Assembly: GCA_023391335.1 (NCBI GenBank)
Contig: JAEWBG010000057.1
Location: 1 to 64,000, forward strand
Direction: 5' to 3'
DNA from: Pseudomonadota bacterium
GTDB lineage: Bacteria > Pseudomonadota > Gammaproteobacteria > Steroidobacterales > Steroidobacteraceae
Length of the DNA: 64,000 bases
The stretch's first letter is position 1. Every line of letters starts with the position of its first letter. This document shows, in pieces, positions 9,156 through 18,211 of this stretch. The notes beneath the pieces are model-generated. The model did not search any database. It had not been told where the DNA came from and worked only from the letters and a program-made list of their open reading frames with translations. A program made the translations under genes and the position numbers.

Positions 9156-10259
9156 TCACCCGATCGTCCGCTTCCCTTCCGCGCCGACGACGCGCCATTT
9201 CAACTGCAGTTTGCAAGCCTCGCCCCAGTCCTTGTCGATCGCCGGCAAGTGCTGAATCGCTAACGCTTGCTGCGCATCGCTGAGAACAACGTCGGGTTTT
9301 CGCAGCTCAATCGGGACTCGTGTAAGCGACTGCACATTCGAGGCCACGAACAATGCGGTCAGGTCGGCTGCTAACTGGCCTATGTGACTGCACGGACCGC
9401 GCGGCGCGTCTCCGGCCACCGACGGATCCAAATAATCGAAATGCTGGCCATCAAACACGGCGGCATAGCGATCGCCAGGCAGCTTTCTCCAAAAGTTATT
9501 AGCCGGATTTGGGTTGTCCTCGATCTGTTCGAACTCCACGCCTGGAGTCTTCGAGAACATGAATAAGCTCGTACACCCGATGCTGCTGAACAGATTGCTG
9601 GCATCGTTCAGTTCGAGATACGGACCGCTGAGACTCACCAATGCGGCGACTTCGGGCCATCCCGCTGCAATTCGCGAAGCTTCAATCGCACCGTAGCTGT
9701 GGCCGACGACCGTCACAGACTTTGCACTTCGAGACACCCACTTCGCCTCATGCCAGCTGTTGCGGACCCAGTCGATGTCGGTCTTGGCGTTGGCAATCAC
9801 TGTATTCGCAGCATCCGGAGTCGGATTGGGCGTGTGGAGCGGAGCCACCACCACATAACCCGATCGAGCTAATGCGACGGCAATACGTCCGAAGCGTTGG
9901 TTGTAGGCGTCCGCTGGTGACGTCGATACTCCCGCTGGTGGTTGACCGTGCAACAGCAACACGACTGGCCACTTGCCGAGACATGATCGCAGCATCGGCC
10001 GCGGCGGAATGAAGCGCGGCGACGGATAGTAAATGCTCATGGTCCGAGGTGCACCGTCGGCCGTCGTCAGATGTTCTTCGCCCCATGCGACGGGATGCGC
10101 GACGTCGGGAATCCAATCGACTCCGCTGACCGATGGCGGATCGCAATCCGGACCCGGTGGTTCAGGCAGGGATTTGCAGCCCACGGCGGCGAGCGCTGCA
10201 CCAGCGGCGGCTGCGCGCAAGAACTCTCTGCGATCAAACAACTTGCCTGGATGCAGCAT
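9156..10259 (-). CDS. Tat-exported lipoprotein alpha/beta-hydrolase (cutinase/PET-hydrolase-like fold)
   Basis: 367 residues. The N-terminus has a twin-arginine motif (DRREFLR), a hydrophobic Ala-rich stretch and AAVGC (Cys28), so it is probably Tat-exported and lipid-anchored. The body has VVLLLHGQPPAG (oxyanion region), ARSGYVVVAPLHTP, the nucleophile elbow GHSYG (Ser188) and a C-terminal FDGQHFDYLDP carrying the likely His. This resembles chlorophyllase/PAF-acetylhydrolase/PET-hydrolase-type serine hydrolases; the substrate is unknown. AGGAG upstream of the ATG supports the start. A 9-bp-repeat block lies about 55 bases beyond the stop codon. Confidence 0.75.
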   Translation of the reverse strand: MLHPGKLFDRREFLRAAAAGAALAAVGCKSLPEPPGPDCDPPSVSGVDWIPDVAHPVAWGEEHLTTADGAPRTMSIYYPSPRFIPPRPMLRSCLGKWPVVLLLHGQPPAGVSTSPADAYNQRFGRIAVALARSGYVVVAPLHTPNPTPDAANTVIANAKTDIDWVRNSWHEAKWVSRSAKSVTVVGHSYGAIEASRIAAGWPEVAALVSLSGPYLELNDASNLFSSIGCTSLFMFSKTPGVEFEQIEDNPNPANNFWRKLPGDRYAAVFDGQHFDYLDPSVAGDAPRGPCSHIGQLAADLTALFVASNVQSLTRVPIELRKPDVVLSDAQQALAIQHLPAIDKDWGEACKLQLKWRVVGAEGKRTIG

Positions 10260-10414
10260 GATTCGCTCCTGCGCTCAGAACCCGTCGGCGCAGTTCTAGT
10301 GCACATCCTGGCCTCACACAATTGAACATCAGTCCGATTCGACCGCGAGTATTGCGATGCGGTGATCGAGGGCGTCGGCGACGGAAATCAGAGTGATGCC
10401 GTCGTCCAACCTGA

Positions 10415-11032
10415 TCAGTGGCCTCGATGCGCTGGAAGAGTGAGCTTCCAGCGGATGGCTGCCCCGCGCAGGATTAGGCCAAGCGCAAAGGAAAGGAACG
10501 CTGGCCATGGCGCATCTAACTCGAAGTGCGTAAGCAGGACAAACGATGCAGCCGCGAGCAGCGCTGGCGTTACGTAGAGTTCGTGTCGCATCAGGATCGA
10601 TGGGACGCCCGCAATGATGTCGCGAATGACACCGCCGATGCAGGCCGTGATGACTCCGGCAGCGGCTGCGGGTACCGGTGACACACCGAAGTGCAGGGCC
10701 TTACTCGCGCCGTAGACTGCGTAGGCAGCCAAGCCCGCCGCATCCATCCATTCCAACGCTCGTTCTGGCCACCAATTCAGCGGAATGGCCCACGATGCGA
10801 CGGCTATGATCACGCAAAGGATGACGGGCGTCGGCTGCTGCATCCAGAATATCGGAGCGCCGATGAGAAGATCCCGCAACGTGCCGCCACCTGTCGCAGT
10901 GACTAACGCAAAGAAGCAAGCTCCGATCAGATCAAGGCGCTTGCGTGCGGCCACCAACGCACCCGTGGCTGCGAATACGGACAGCCCAGCGAGGTCGAGC
11001 AAGGGATAGAAGGTGTCGAGGTGCAAGGGCAT
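10415..11032 (-). CDS. TRIC/UPF0126 family membrane protein (YicG/YadS-like)
   Basis: 205 residues, seven hydrophobic segments in the internally duplicated UPF0126 pattern. Both halves carry the family signature: FALVTATGGGTLRDLLIG followed by WMQQP, then VITACIGGVIRDIIAGVPS. The family is related to trimeric intracellular cation channels and is thought to move monovalent cations or glycine in some bacteria; the role here is not shown. It sits alone on the minus strand, 75 bases downstream of the small Cys-pair protein gene. Confidence 0.88.
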   Translation of the reverse strand: MPLHLDTFYPLLDLAGLSVFAATGALVAARKRLDLIGACFFALVTATGGGTLRDLLIGAPIFWMQQPTPVILCVIIAVASWAIPLNWWPERALEWMDAAGLAAYAVYGASKALHFGVSPVPAAAAGVITACIGGVIRDIIAGVPSILMRHELYVTPALLAAASFVLLTHFELDAPWPAFLSFALGLILRGAAIRWKLTLPAHRGH

Positions 11033-11107
11033 GGATGGAATTCTCGCGCATCGGACCCACTCAGTCCTGGCGCCGCAATCATGTTCGTGAGTTGAATCTA
11101 CCGAGCG

Positions 11108-11302
11108 CTAAAACCCCTTCTTCGGCTTGCCTTTCAGCAGGTACTCGCACGCATGCGTGCGATCGCAGATCTCACACACAGCTTCTAGGCAATACTCACA
11201 GAAACCCCAAGATCGGCCTTGATCCTTGGCCTCGAGACGCTGCTCGCAGTCGACACACCAGTGAGCTTCAGTGGGCGTCATTTCGTCTTCGGGATGAAGC
11301 AT
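11108..11302 (-). CDS. Small Cys-rich zinc-ribbon-like protein
   Basis: 64 residues with three CxxC pairs (CVDC, CEYC, CEIC), further Cys/His (RTHACEY) and a Lys-rich tail (KGKPKKGF). The pattern suggests binding of one or two zinc ions. The family is not recognised. A truncated duplicate lies at 7115-7201, which supports this being a real gene. A 9-bp-repeat block (11308-11346) is directly upstream of its start codon, an unusual position for the promoter region. Confidence 0.6.
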   Translation of the reverse strand: MLHPEDEMTPTEAHWCVDCEQRLEAKDQGRSWGFCEYCLEAVCEICDRTHACEYLLKGKPKKGF

Positions 11303-11559
11303 GAGAATGTCTCCACGGAGAACACGGAGTGCACGGAGAATACAGAAATTATGGACGGGTCTCCCCCAACGCGGAGACGACGACGACTAATGAGCGAGCG
11401 TCCTCATCGGGTGTTGATGGGCTTCTATCTCCGTGAGCTCCGTGCGCTCCGTGGAAATTTTCTGTTCTTTGAACATGGCAGCTCTTAAGTCTGACCATCC
11501 TGTCAATCCTGTTCATCCTGTCCAAACTCTTTGCTTTGCGGACTCTCAAGCTCTCCGAT
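11303..11559. repeat. Inverted pair of 9-bp repeat blocks plus a CCTGTCAATCC-type repeat
   Basis: Blocks at about 11308-11346 (sense CACGGAG) and 11430-11460 (antisense CTCCGTG) face each other. At 11497-11525 is a copy of the CCTGTCAATCCTGTTCATCC repeat. The right-hand block lies about 100 bases 3' of the DoxX-like gene. Confidence 0.65.
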
Positions 11560-12312
11560 CTAACGCGACCTCGTTGCGCCCTTCGTCGTAAGCGAATCAG
11601 CAACGACCCACGCAGCAGTAGCGAGTGCGAACGTGATCGCATTGCCGGCCCACATGAAGTGAATCGGTTTATCGATAAGCATGGGCACCCACACAAGAAG
11701 ACCGATCGCGAACATCATCACTGTGACCAGACGAGCGGCGAGCAATGCATGCCGCTGAATGATCAATGCAATTCCGGCCAAGACATAGAACGCGCCGGTT
11801 GCATATGCCCAGAACAATTGCCCGCCGGGCAACCATGCCGGGACCATCCGAGTCGTTTCCGCGCTCCAGATGAAATGCGAGAGGCCGAAGGACAGTAAAC
11901 AAATCGCGAAGGCGATGCGACCTACGTAAAGTAGTCGCGCGGCACTGTCATAGCTCAACTTTCCGACACGGGCGTACGCGACGACAGCGGCGACAGTCAA
12001 CGAGAACATTTCAAAGAAACCGGTGAATGCTCCCTGAGCCATCACGCGCGGGATCCACCCCAATGCGGCAAGCAGATGCAGTACTGCCAGGACCGGTAAG
12101 CCAAATCGCGCTGTGCGAGGAATGAGCGTCGCAATTCCTGATATGAGAAATGCGAATGCATAGATCGATGCCACGACGGTGCGGTTGAAATCCACACCCA
12201 AGTTATCGATCGGCTGCCATACGCCCGCGAAGTCGCGCCAAACGAGCCCGATGATTCCGAGGAACACGGCGGATAGTCCGTATGTGACTCTGCCAAGGCT
12301 AACTGTTTGCAT
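11560..12312 (-). CDS. DoxX-like multi-pass membrane protein
   Basis: 250 residues from the ATG at 12312 (MQTVSLGRVTYGL). An upstream in-frame start at 12408 would overlap the LysR gene and add 32 unlikely residues. About seven hydrophobic segments are visible, including LLYVGRIAFAICLLSFGLSH and GGQLFWAYATGAFYVLAGIA, which resemble the DoxX/DoxD-like superfamily. Function in this family is mostly uncharacterised; some members support oxidative-stress or thiosulfate metabolism. It lies 70 bases downstream of and on the same strand as the LysR regulator gene, and may share its transcript. Confidence 0.7.
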   Translation of the reverse strand: MQTVSLGRVTYGLSAVFLGIIGLVWRDFAGVWQPIDNLGVDFNRTVVASIYAFAFLISGIATLIPRTARFGLPVLAVLHLLAALGWIPRVMAQGAFTGFFEMFSLTVAAVVAYARVGKLSYDSAARLLYVGRIAFAICLLSFGLSHFIWSAETTRMVPAWLPGGQLFWAYATGAFYVLAGIALIIQRHALLAARLVTVMMFAIGLLVWVPMLIDKPIHFMWAGNAITFALATAAWVVADSLTTKGATRSR

Positions 12313-12382
12313 CACTTCATCTCTTGATGTTTTTGGAGATCGAAAAAGATTGCCCCGGCACCTCGCCGGACTTATGTGCAAC

Positions 12383-13291
12383 TCACCTGTCGGTCGGCAG
12401 CGCCGCAACGCGCTTCAACTCAAGTGCCATGTGATCGATCAGCAGGCGTACGCGTGCTGATGCATGGCGACCCTCCTGATGAACGATGTTGATGGGAACG
12501 GACGGCAGAGCGTAAGGCTCGAGAAGGAGCTTCAATCGACCTCGAGCGACATGCTCCGCCACCTGATAAGACAGCAAGCGCGTGATGGCAAATCCGGCGA
12601 GAGCCGCTTCAAGCGCGGCCTCGTTGCTCGTCACGATGAGTCTTGGATTGATCGGGACTGTGGCAGTCTGGTCTTGATGCATGAATCGCCAATCCGTACT
12701 GGATCCGACTCCGGTAGCTGCAATCAACTGATGCGAGCGTAGCTCATCAAGCGTTTTTGGCGTGCCGCGATTGCGAAGGTATGAAGGCGAGGCGCACACG
12801 ACCGGGCGGACGTGCCCAACCCGAATTGCATTCATTGAAGAGTCGGCCAGCTCGCCGATGCGCACGCCAACGTCCACGCCTTCATCCAGAAGATTCACCA
12901 CTCGATCCAGAAACAGCGCGGAGATCTCGACTTCCGGATGACGGCGCAGGAAGTCCAGCACTAAGGGCAACACGAACATCTTGCCGTACAGCACCGGCGC
13001 GGTGATCGTGATGCGCCCCCGCACCTGCGTCTGCAATCCGCCGACCGTTTCCTCTGCTTCCGAGACTTGAACCAGGATACGCCGAGCATCCATGAGGTAA
13101 CGCTCTCCAGCACTCGTAAGCGCCACCTTGCGAGTCGTGCGTCTTAACAGCTTCGCACCCAACGTTCGTTCCAGCGCTGCAATTGCCCGCGTGATCGCCG
13201 GTGCAGACATCCGCACGCGACGAGCGCCCGCGGCAAATCCACCCTCTTCTGCCACCGCGACGAAAGCGGCCATGAGCTTCAGCTTGTCCAT
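12383..13291 (-). CDS. LysR-family transcriptional regulator
   Basis: 302 residues. The N-terminal winged helix-turn-helix (about 1-60: FAAGARRVRMSAPAITRAIA, then LGAKLLRRTTRKVALTSAG) is canonical. The periplasmic-binding-protein-like effector domain follows from about residue 90. It is divergent from the CMD/PNPOx-FNR-Fd/DUF1348 cluster, the usual arrangement for a LysR regulator and its target. A near-ideal LysR box sits seven bases before its own start codon. The effector is unknown; the redox nature of the target suggests an electrophile or aromatic compound, which is inference. Confidence 0.9.
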   Translation of the reverse strand: MDKLKLMAAFVAVAEEGGFAAGARRVRMSAPAITRAIAALERTLGAKLLRRTTRKVALTSAGERYLMDARRILVQVSEAEETVGGLQTQVRGRITITAPVLYGKMFVLPLVLDFLRRHPEVEISALFLDRVVNLLDEGVDVGVRIGELADSSMNAIRVGHVRPVVCASPSYLRNRGTPKTLDELRSHQLIAATGVGSSTDWRFMHQDQTATVPINPRLIVTSNEAALEAALAGFAITRLLSYQVAEHVARGRLKLLLEPYALPSVPINIVHQEGRHASARVRLLIDHMALELKRVAALPTDR

Positions 13292-13297
13292 CGATTA

Positions 13298-13312
13298 TTC
13301 CAGACCCTGGAA
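13298..13312. promoter_or_regulatory. Probable LysR operator (T-N11-A inverted repeat)
   Basis: TTCCAGACCCTGGAA is a perfect 6-3-6 inverted repeat. The inner T and A (13299 and 13311) are exactly 11 bases apart, the LysR-box rule. It lies between the divergent LysR and CMD-like genes, close to the LysR start, so autoregulation and control of the divergent promoter are both plausible. Confidence 0.65.
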
Positions 13313-13399
13313 GAATCTATTGTCCGCGGCGCGTCTATGCAGCTCAAGGCGGGAAGCAAACAATTCGACTCGTTCACTCACAGACACACCGAGGTTCAA

Positions 13400-13945
13400 A
13401 TGAGTCGTATCTATGTAGTCAAGAATGAGAACGCCAGTCCCGAGCAGCAAGCCGTGTTTCAGGACATCCGCGCTCAATTTGGTTTGGTCCCCAACTTTTT
13501 GCGTGTGCTGGCGAATTCGCCGGCGGCGGCGAAAGCATTTCTGGGTTTGTATGCCAATGCAAATCAGGGCGTGCTCGATCCGCAAACACGGGAGCGCATC
13601 GCTCTTGCATTGGCTCAGCAGAACTCTTGCGAGTACTGCCTCTCCGCGCACGCGGCGCTAGGCGCAGGCGCCGGTCTCGACGACGCAGAGATGTCCGCGA
13701 ATCGTGCTGGAAGCAGTCGTGACGAGAAGGCGGCCGCTGCGATCAAGTTTGCGCGCGCCCTCGTAGCACACACCGGAGAGGTGACCACTGCTGAAGTGAT
13801 GGAAGTGCGCAATGCGGGTTACACCGATGCCGAATTGGTGGAGATCATCGTGCACGTGGGTATCAATCTGCTGACGAACATTCTCGGCAAGGCCAGCCGC
13901 GTCGCCATCGACTTTCCGAAAGTCGAACTCAAGCAGGCGGTCTGA
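13400..13945 (+). CDS. Carboxymuconolactone decarboxylase / AhpD-like protein
   Basis: 181 residues from the ATG at 13400, preceded by GAGGT. The CMD-family active region is present: QNSCEYCLSAHAALG with Cys77-x2-Cys80 and His84, the redox pair of AhpD-like peroxidase-related proteins. The member could reduce peroxides or serve another redox reaction; decarboxylation is unlikely given the CxxC pair. It is the first gene of a three-gene unit with a PNPOx/FNR/ferredoxin fusion (20 bases downstream) and a DUF1348 protein, divergent from the LysR gene. Confidence 0.8.
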   Translation: MSRIYVVKNENASPEQQAVFQDIRAQFGLVPNFLRVLANSPAAAKAFLGLYANANQGVLDPQTRERIALALAQQNSCEYCLSAHAALGAGAGLDDAEMSANRAGSSRDEKAAAAIKFARALVAHTGEVTTAEVMEVRNAGYTDAELVEIIVHVGINLLTNILGKASRVAIDFPKVELKQAV

Positions 13946-13965
13946 TCAACCATCCGGGGAAACCT

Positions 13966-15501
13966 ATGCCTCGCGCCTTCGCCAACATTGCCTTCACCGA
14001 CAGCGTCAAAGCTGCGCAGGAACGCTATGGAAGTCGCGAGGCAAACTCCGCCTTCGAACTAAGCCCGGACGCTCGCAACGAGCTCACCGCGCGTGAGACT
14101 GAGTTCATTCAGGCACGGGATAGCTTTTATCAGGCGACCGTGTCCGAATCCGGTTGGCCGTATGTGCAACATCGCGGCGGCGCTGCGGGCTTCCTGAGGG
14201 TGCTGAATTCGCGAACCATTGGTTACGCGGATTTCTATGGCAACGCGCAGTACATCAGTGTTGGCAATCTGGCGGCCGATGATCGTATATCGATCATTCT
14301 GATGGACTATCCGAATCGTCGGCGCTTGAAGATCTGGGGCCGGGCGCAGGTCGTTGATGAGGGCGAAGCGCCGGAGCTGATTGCGCAGCTGGAAGTCCCG
14401 CGTTATCGAGCAATCGTTGAGCGAGCTGTGATCGTGCACGTAGAGGCGTTTGACTGGAATTGCCCTCAACACATCACACCGCGTTACACGAAAGAGGAAA
14501 CGGAGCGCATCGTGGCGACGCGGACGGACGTTCGTCCGACTCAACTGGAGATCGGCGACGGTCCATTGCCTTTATCCATCGTCGCGATACGACAACTCAC
14601 ACCGGTGATCCGATCGTACGAGTTGGCGCATCGGGACGGCGAGAATCTGCCGTCCGTCGTTGCGGGCGCTCACTTGCGCATTCCAGTGCAACTATCCGGG
14701 GCACATCTGACTCACCGGCACTACTCGATCGTGCGCGCCAGCTCTGACACGTACGAGATCGCCGTTCTCAGAGGCGAGAGCGGCAGCGGTTCTTCTTTCA
14801 TCCATGAGCACTTCAATCTTGGAACGGTGGTCCACACGGATCAGCCCACGACATTCTTTTCGCTGGATGAAACCAACGCACCCGCTGTCTTGCTCGCCGC
14901 GGGCATCGGAATCACTCCCCTGCTGGCAATGGCCGAGGCTCTGAAAGCGCAGAATCGTGCCTATCGGATGCACTACGCGGCGCGTTCACCTGAGTCGATG
15001 GCTTATCGAAACGAGGTTCGACGAGACCATGGCCCGGCGCTTACAACGTACTTCACTAATCGTCGCGAGCGCATCTCATTTGAACAGGTACTCTCCTGCG
15101 CGGGTGACAGCACGGTGTTCTACGCATGTGGACCAATGCGATTCATCGATGATCTGCTCGCGACAGCCGATCGCCTCGGTATCGCCCGCGACCGCATTCG
15201 CCTCGAGCGGTTCGATGTCTCGGCACGCCCTGATGATCGTCCGTTTGTCGTCCAGCTGAGATCCGGCACCGCCTTCACTGTGCCGTCGAGCTCTACCATT
15301 CTCCTAGAGGCTCGCAAGCATGGGATCCATGTTCCTTCCGATTGTCAGGTCGGGGTGTGCGGAAGCTGCGCTACGCGAGCTCTGTCAGGGAGTCCGGACC
15401 ATCGCGATCAGGTACTCACGCGTCAGGAGCGCGATCAACAGAATCTAATGTGCGTCTGCGTATCGCGCTCGTATTCGGAATCACTCGTACTCGATCTATG
15501 A
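13966..15501 (+). CDS. PNPOx-like / ferredoxin reductase / 2Fe-2S ferredoxin fusion
   Basis: 511 residues with three modules. Residues about 30-170 are a pyridoxamine-phosphate-oxidase-like split barrel (flavin-binding; [18 protein letters not shown]). About 190-400 is an FAD/NAD(P) reductase: RHYSIVRAS for flavin, [16 protein letters not shown] and [13 protein letters not shown] for the nucleotide domain. The C-terminus is a plant-type 2Fe-2S ferredoxin with Cys460, Cys465, Cys468 and a distal Cys near 495. The arrangement implies electron flow from NAD(P)H through FAD and the iron-sulfur cluster to a substrate in the N-terminal barrel. Such fusions are known, but the substrate is undefined. 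It ends in an ATGA overlap with an alternative start of the next gene. Confidence 0.85.
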   Translation: MPRAFANIAFTDSVKAAQERYGSREANSAFELSPDARNELTARETEFIQARDSFYQATVSESGWPYVQHRGGAAGFLRVLNSRTIGYADFYGNAQYISVGNLAADDRISIILMDYPNRRRLKIWGRAQVVDEGEAPELIAQLEVPRYRAIVERAVIVHVEAFDWNCPQHITPRYTKEETERIVATRTDVRPTQLEIGDGPLPLSIVAIRQLTPVIRSYELAHRDGENLPSVVAGAHLRIPVQLSGAHLTHRHYSIVRASSDTYEIAVLRGESGSGSSFIHEHFNLGTVVHTDQPTTFFSLDETNAPAVLLAAGIGITPLLAMAEALKAQNRAYRMHYAARSPESMAYRNEVRRDHGPALTTYFTNRRERISFEQVLSCAGDSTVFYACGPMRFIDDLLATADRLGIARDRIRLERFDVSARPDDRPFVVQLRSGTAFTVPSSSTILLEARKHGIHVPSDCQVGVCGSCATRALSGSPDHRDQVLTRQERDQQNLMCVCVSRSYSESLVLDL

Positions 15502-15515
15502 CTGAGGAGTTGGCC

Positions 15516-15983
15516 ATGACCCCACGCGTACCCCTGCCGCCGTTTGATCACGCGACTGCCACTCAGAAGGTTCGCGCCGCCGAAGATGCTTGGAACACGC
15601 GAGATCCAGATCGCGTCACACTTGCTTACAGCCTCGACAGCAAATGGCGCAATCGCACGGAGTTCCTGTCGGGTCACGATGAGATTCGCAACTTCCTGCG
15701 GCGCAAGTGGGCTCGCGAACTCGACTATCGCTTGATCAAAGAGCTGTGGGCATTCACGGCCAACCGCATCGCCGTGCGCTTCGCGTATGAGTGGCACGAC
15801 GACTCGGGCAATTGGTTTCGCTCGTACGGCAATGAGAATTGGGAGTTCGATGCGCTTGGCTACATGCGACTGCGCATTGCCAGCATCAACGATTCACCCA
15901 TCACCGCCGCCGATCGGTTGTTCCACTGGCCAGCGGGCCGCCGGCCAGATGATCACCCCGGATTGAGCAGCTTAGGTCTTTGA
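15516..15983 (+). CDS. DUF1348 (NTF2-like/SnoaL fold) protein
   Basis: 155 residues matching the DUF1348 family closely: [17 protein letters not shown], then [29 protein letters not shown] and [20 protein letters not shown]. The fold is cone-like NTF2; the activity of the family is unknown. The start at 15516 is preferred because GAGGAG lies just upstream and family members begin with a short proline-rich N-terminus. An ATG at 15498 overlapping the previous stop is possible. It is the third gene of the LysR-linked redox cluster. Its co-occurrence with CMD-like and flavin genes suggests a detoxification or small-molecule role. Confidence 0.85.
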   Translation: MTPRVPLPPFDHATATQKVRAAEDAWNTRDPDRVTLAYSLDSKWRNRTEFLSGHDEIRNFLRRKWARELDYRLIKELWAFTANRIAVRFAYEWHDDSGNWFRSYGNENWEFDALGYMRLRIASINDSPITAADRLFHWPAGRRPDDHPGLSSLGL

Positions 15984-16364
15984 AGAATGCCGTGAATCTG
16001 AGCTGCGCTCACGGCTGAAGACGCGCAGAGCAGCAGCTTGTGTTACGTCCCCAGCGACGACATCGTCGAATATCTCGGTGAGGCGTTCAGCTCGCTCACG
16101 CCTCATGGATCTGTTTTCGTAGGTTGTTCAATCGACTCGCACGATGTGCCCGATGGCCGTGGCCTCGCTTCCTCCCGTGTTCCCCGCGTACATCCTTCTT
16201 TCTCCGTGATCCCCGTGATCCTCGTGATCTCCGTGTCCTCCGTGTGAAACCTTCTGTTCTTCAAGCGCGTCCGAACGCTCGCGATACCGCAAATGACATC
16301 GCACGGCGGTAGCTCCGTAATGTCGCCGAGTGTTAGCTTCTCGAAACGCAAGGGGGACTGTTCA
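15984..16364. repeat. Intergenic with 9-bp repeat block
   Basis: A GCCGTGA/TCACGGC hairpin (15989-16015) follows the DUF1348 stop codon and could act in termination. A degenerate block of CTCCGTGATCCCCGTG-type units lies at about 16195-16246. No gene is supported. Confidence 0.55.
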
Positions 16365-17516
16365 ATGCGAATGAAGATTGCAGCCGCATGCGGCTTGGCA
16401 TTAGCTGCTTTGGTGACGAGCGTCGATCAGGCTGCGGTTGCTGAAGGAGTCAAACCGACGAATCGACAAGAAGCGGTTGGAATCGTGCAGGAGTTGCGTC
16501 GGATCGTGGTGCCCGATGGTGTCGAGCGCAATGAGACCGTTCGCATCGGCGGGATCGACCAATTCATCAGTATGCGTGGGGTCGACAAACGCAATCCGAT
16601 ACTGCTCATCATTCATGGCGGGCCGGGCTTTCCGACCACACCGATGGCATGGTGGGCGACACGCGGATTGGAAGAATATTTCACCGTCGTGCATTGGGAT
16701 CAGCGCGGATCGGGCAAGACCTATCTCCTGAACGATCCGAAAGTCGTTGCGCCCACGATGAAACCTAAGCGATTCGTGGATGACACGGAAGAGCTCGTCG
16801 CTTGGCTGCGCAAAGACATGCACAAGCAAAAGGTGTTCGTCCTCGGCACATCCTGGGGAAGCTACGTCGGGCTCGAGTTCGCGCGGCGGCGTCCCGAGTG
16901 GCTACATGCCTATATCGGCATGGGCCAGGCGGTGGATTGTCCTGAGAGCGAGCGACGCGGATACGCCTATGCACTGGAAGCGGCGCGAAAGGCCGGAAAC
17001 AAAGAAGCCATTACCGAGCTGGAATCGATTGCTCCATACGCGGCGCCTGGCGATTCGATTCCGCTCGAGAAGATCAGAATCGAGCGCAAGTGGTCCGACT
17101 TCTTCGGCGGCGTGATGGCGTATCGCACGCATCAGATCGACGGCATGGTCGTAGGTCTCTCGCCTGATTATTCAGACGAAGAGGCTCGCCACGTATTCGA
17201 CGGTAACGGGTTCTCGCAAGACTTTCTGTTGAGCTTTGTCCTGGGCGTCAACCTGAGTCAGGTGACGAAGCTCGACTGCCCGCTAGTCATCTTGGCCGGG
17301 CGCCACGACCGTACGGTGAATGCACAAGTTGCCCATGAGTGGTTCGAACGCGTCAAGGCACCTTCGAAGCGCTTCGTTTGGTTCGAGCATTCGGCACATG
17401 AAATCTTCACGGAGGAAACCGGCAAGCTGCTTGTGACGCTCGTATCGCAAGTGCGCCCGATCGCGGCAGCTGCAAATGACGTTGCGCCGGAGGCTTCGGC
17501 GCCCGAGGGTCAATGA
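16365..17516 (+). CDS. Exported alpha/beta-hydrolase, proline-iminopeptidase-like
   Basis: 383 residues. The ATG at 16365 has AGGGGGA upstream and opens a Sec signal peptide (cleavage probable after AAVAEG, near residue 27). The catalytic core shows LLIIHGGPGFP, the DQRGSGKTY turn, the nucleophile elbow GTSWGS (Ser163), Asp in LAGRHDRTV and His in EHSAHEIF. The HGGPG motif and DQRGSGxS-like turn are typical of the S33 prolyl-aminopeptidase group, but many members are esterases or epoxide-type hydrolases, so peptidase activity is not certain. It is exported and stands alone. Confidence 0.8.
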   Translation: MRMKIAAACGLALAALVTSVDQAAVAEGVKPTNRQEAVGIVQELRRIVVPDGVERNETVRIGGIDQFISMRGVDKRNPILLIIHGGPGFPTTPMAWWATRGLEEYFTVVHWDQRGSGKTYLLNDPKVVAPTMKPKRFVDDTEELVAWLRKDMHKQKVFVLGTSWGSYVGLEFARRRPEWLHAYIGMGQAVDCPESERRGYAYALEAARKAGNKEAITELESIAPYAAPGDSIPLEKIRIERKWSDFFGGVMAYRTHQIDGMVVGLSPDYSDEEARHVFDGNGFSQDFLLSFVLGVNLSQVTKLDCPLVILAGRHDRTVNAQVAHEWFERVKAPSKRFVWFEHSAHEIFTEETGKLLVTLVSQVRPIAAAANDVAPEASAPEGQ

Positions 17517-17609
17517 GCTTGGATTATTGCGAATCGAGCAGATCGAGTTGACGGTTATTTGGTTCGGTTCGCATTTGGGGCGCCGCCAACGTGTGCGGCA
17601 CCAGTGACG

Positions 17610-17668
17610 ACATTCCCCCTCTCCCGAACTTCGTTCGACCTCCCCCGCAAGGGGGGGAGGTTGACTCT
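17610..17668. repeat. CTCCCGAACTTCGTTCGACC-type hairpin repeat (family F)
   Basis: This intergenic repeat has a small stem (GAAC-TTC-GTTC) flanked by CCTCTCCC-like and CCCCCGCAAGGGGGGGAGG-like arms that pair. Related copies at 24400-24465, 31899-31943 and 55575-55625 carry different but still self-complementary inner stems (GCGC-TAC-GCGC, GGAC-TGC-GTCC). Confidence 0.7.
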
Positions 17669-17734
17669 TTCACGAGATGGTTCGACCTCATCAAGCGAGG
17701 ATTCGCACTGGCGCCACGGCCAGCATTCAACACA

Positions 17735-18067
17735 TCAAGACATCTCTCCGAGGGGCCAGACTTCGACGACACCATGCGCGACGGCGCATGGCGTATGAGA
17801 GACAAGCTCGATCGCTTCTTCCAGGTTATTCGCCTCGATCACCGCGAACCCGGCAATCGGCAACTCGCTGCGCATGAATGAACCGGCAGTCGTCTGCGCA
17901 TCTGCGTTGTCGTGATTGCGAACTTGAACCGGAGCGCCCGCGATGCCGATCAAAGCACCGCGCGCTTTCAACTGCGCATCATGCGCGTGCGCGGCGTTGC
18001 GTACCGCGGGGTCAGTTCGCTTATAGCCTTCTTCGTCTCCGTAACCGATGGTGATGAATTTGGGCAT
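17735..18067 (-). CDS. YCII-like domain protein
   Basis: 110 residues of the YCII-related superfamily (dimeric alpha-beta barrel). It shows the typical start MPKFITIGYGDEEGY, the AHDAQLKARGALIG helix-turn and the GFAVIEANNLEEAIELV strand-helix, ending in VVEVWPLGE. Many such proteins are encoded beside ECF sigma factors or SRPBCC proteins. Here the SRPBCC gene is upstream on the same strand, so a shared transcript is likely. The function is unknown; an enzymatic or ligand-binding role is suggested for the superfamily. Confidence 0.85.
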   Translation of the reverse strand: MPKFITIGYGDEEGYKRTDPAVRNAAHAHDAQLKARGALIGIAGAPVQVRNHDNADAQTTAGSFMRSELPIAGFAVIEANNLEEAIELVSHTPCAVAHGVVEVWPLGEMS

Positions 18068-18111
18068 GGTTTCACCTCACATGCACTTGATTGAGAAACT
18101 AGAAAAGAAAT

Positions 18112-18200
18112 TCTCCACGGAGATCACAGAGAACACGGAGAGAAGATCAATTTGATTTCCTTCTCTGCTCCGTGCCCTCCGCGTTCTCCGTGGAAATTAT
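18112..18200. repeat. Inverted pair of 9-bp repeat blocks
   Basis: A CTCCACGGAG-led block (18112-18150) and a CTCCGTG-led block ending in CTCCGTGGAAATT (18166-18200) are reverse complements. They can form a long hairpin between the SRPBCC and YCII genes. The right block abuts the SRPBCC stop codon. Confidence 0.7.
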
Positions 18201-18211
18201 CTTCCGATTGC

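Noticed and set aside
10362..13403. Plus-strand ORFs opposite the TRIC, DoxX and LysR genes
   Set aside because: They are antisense shadows of well-supported minus-strand genes.
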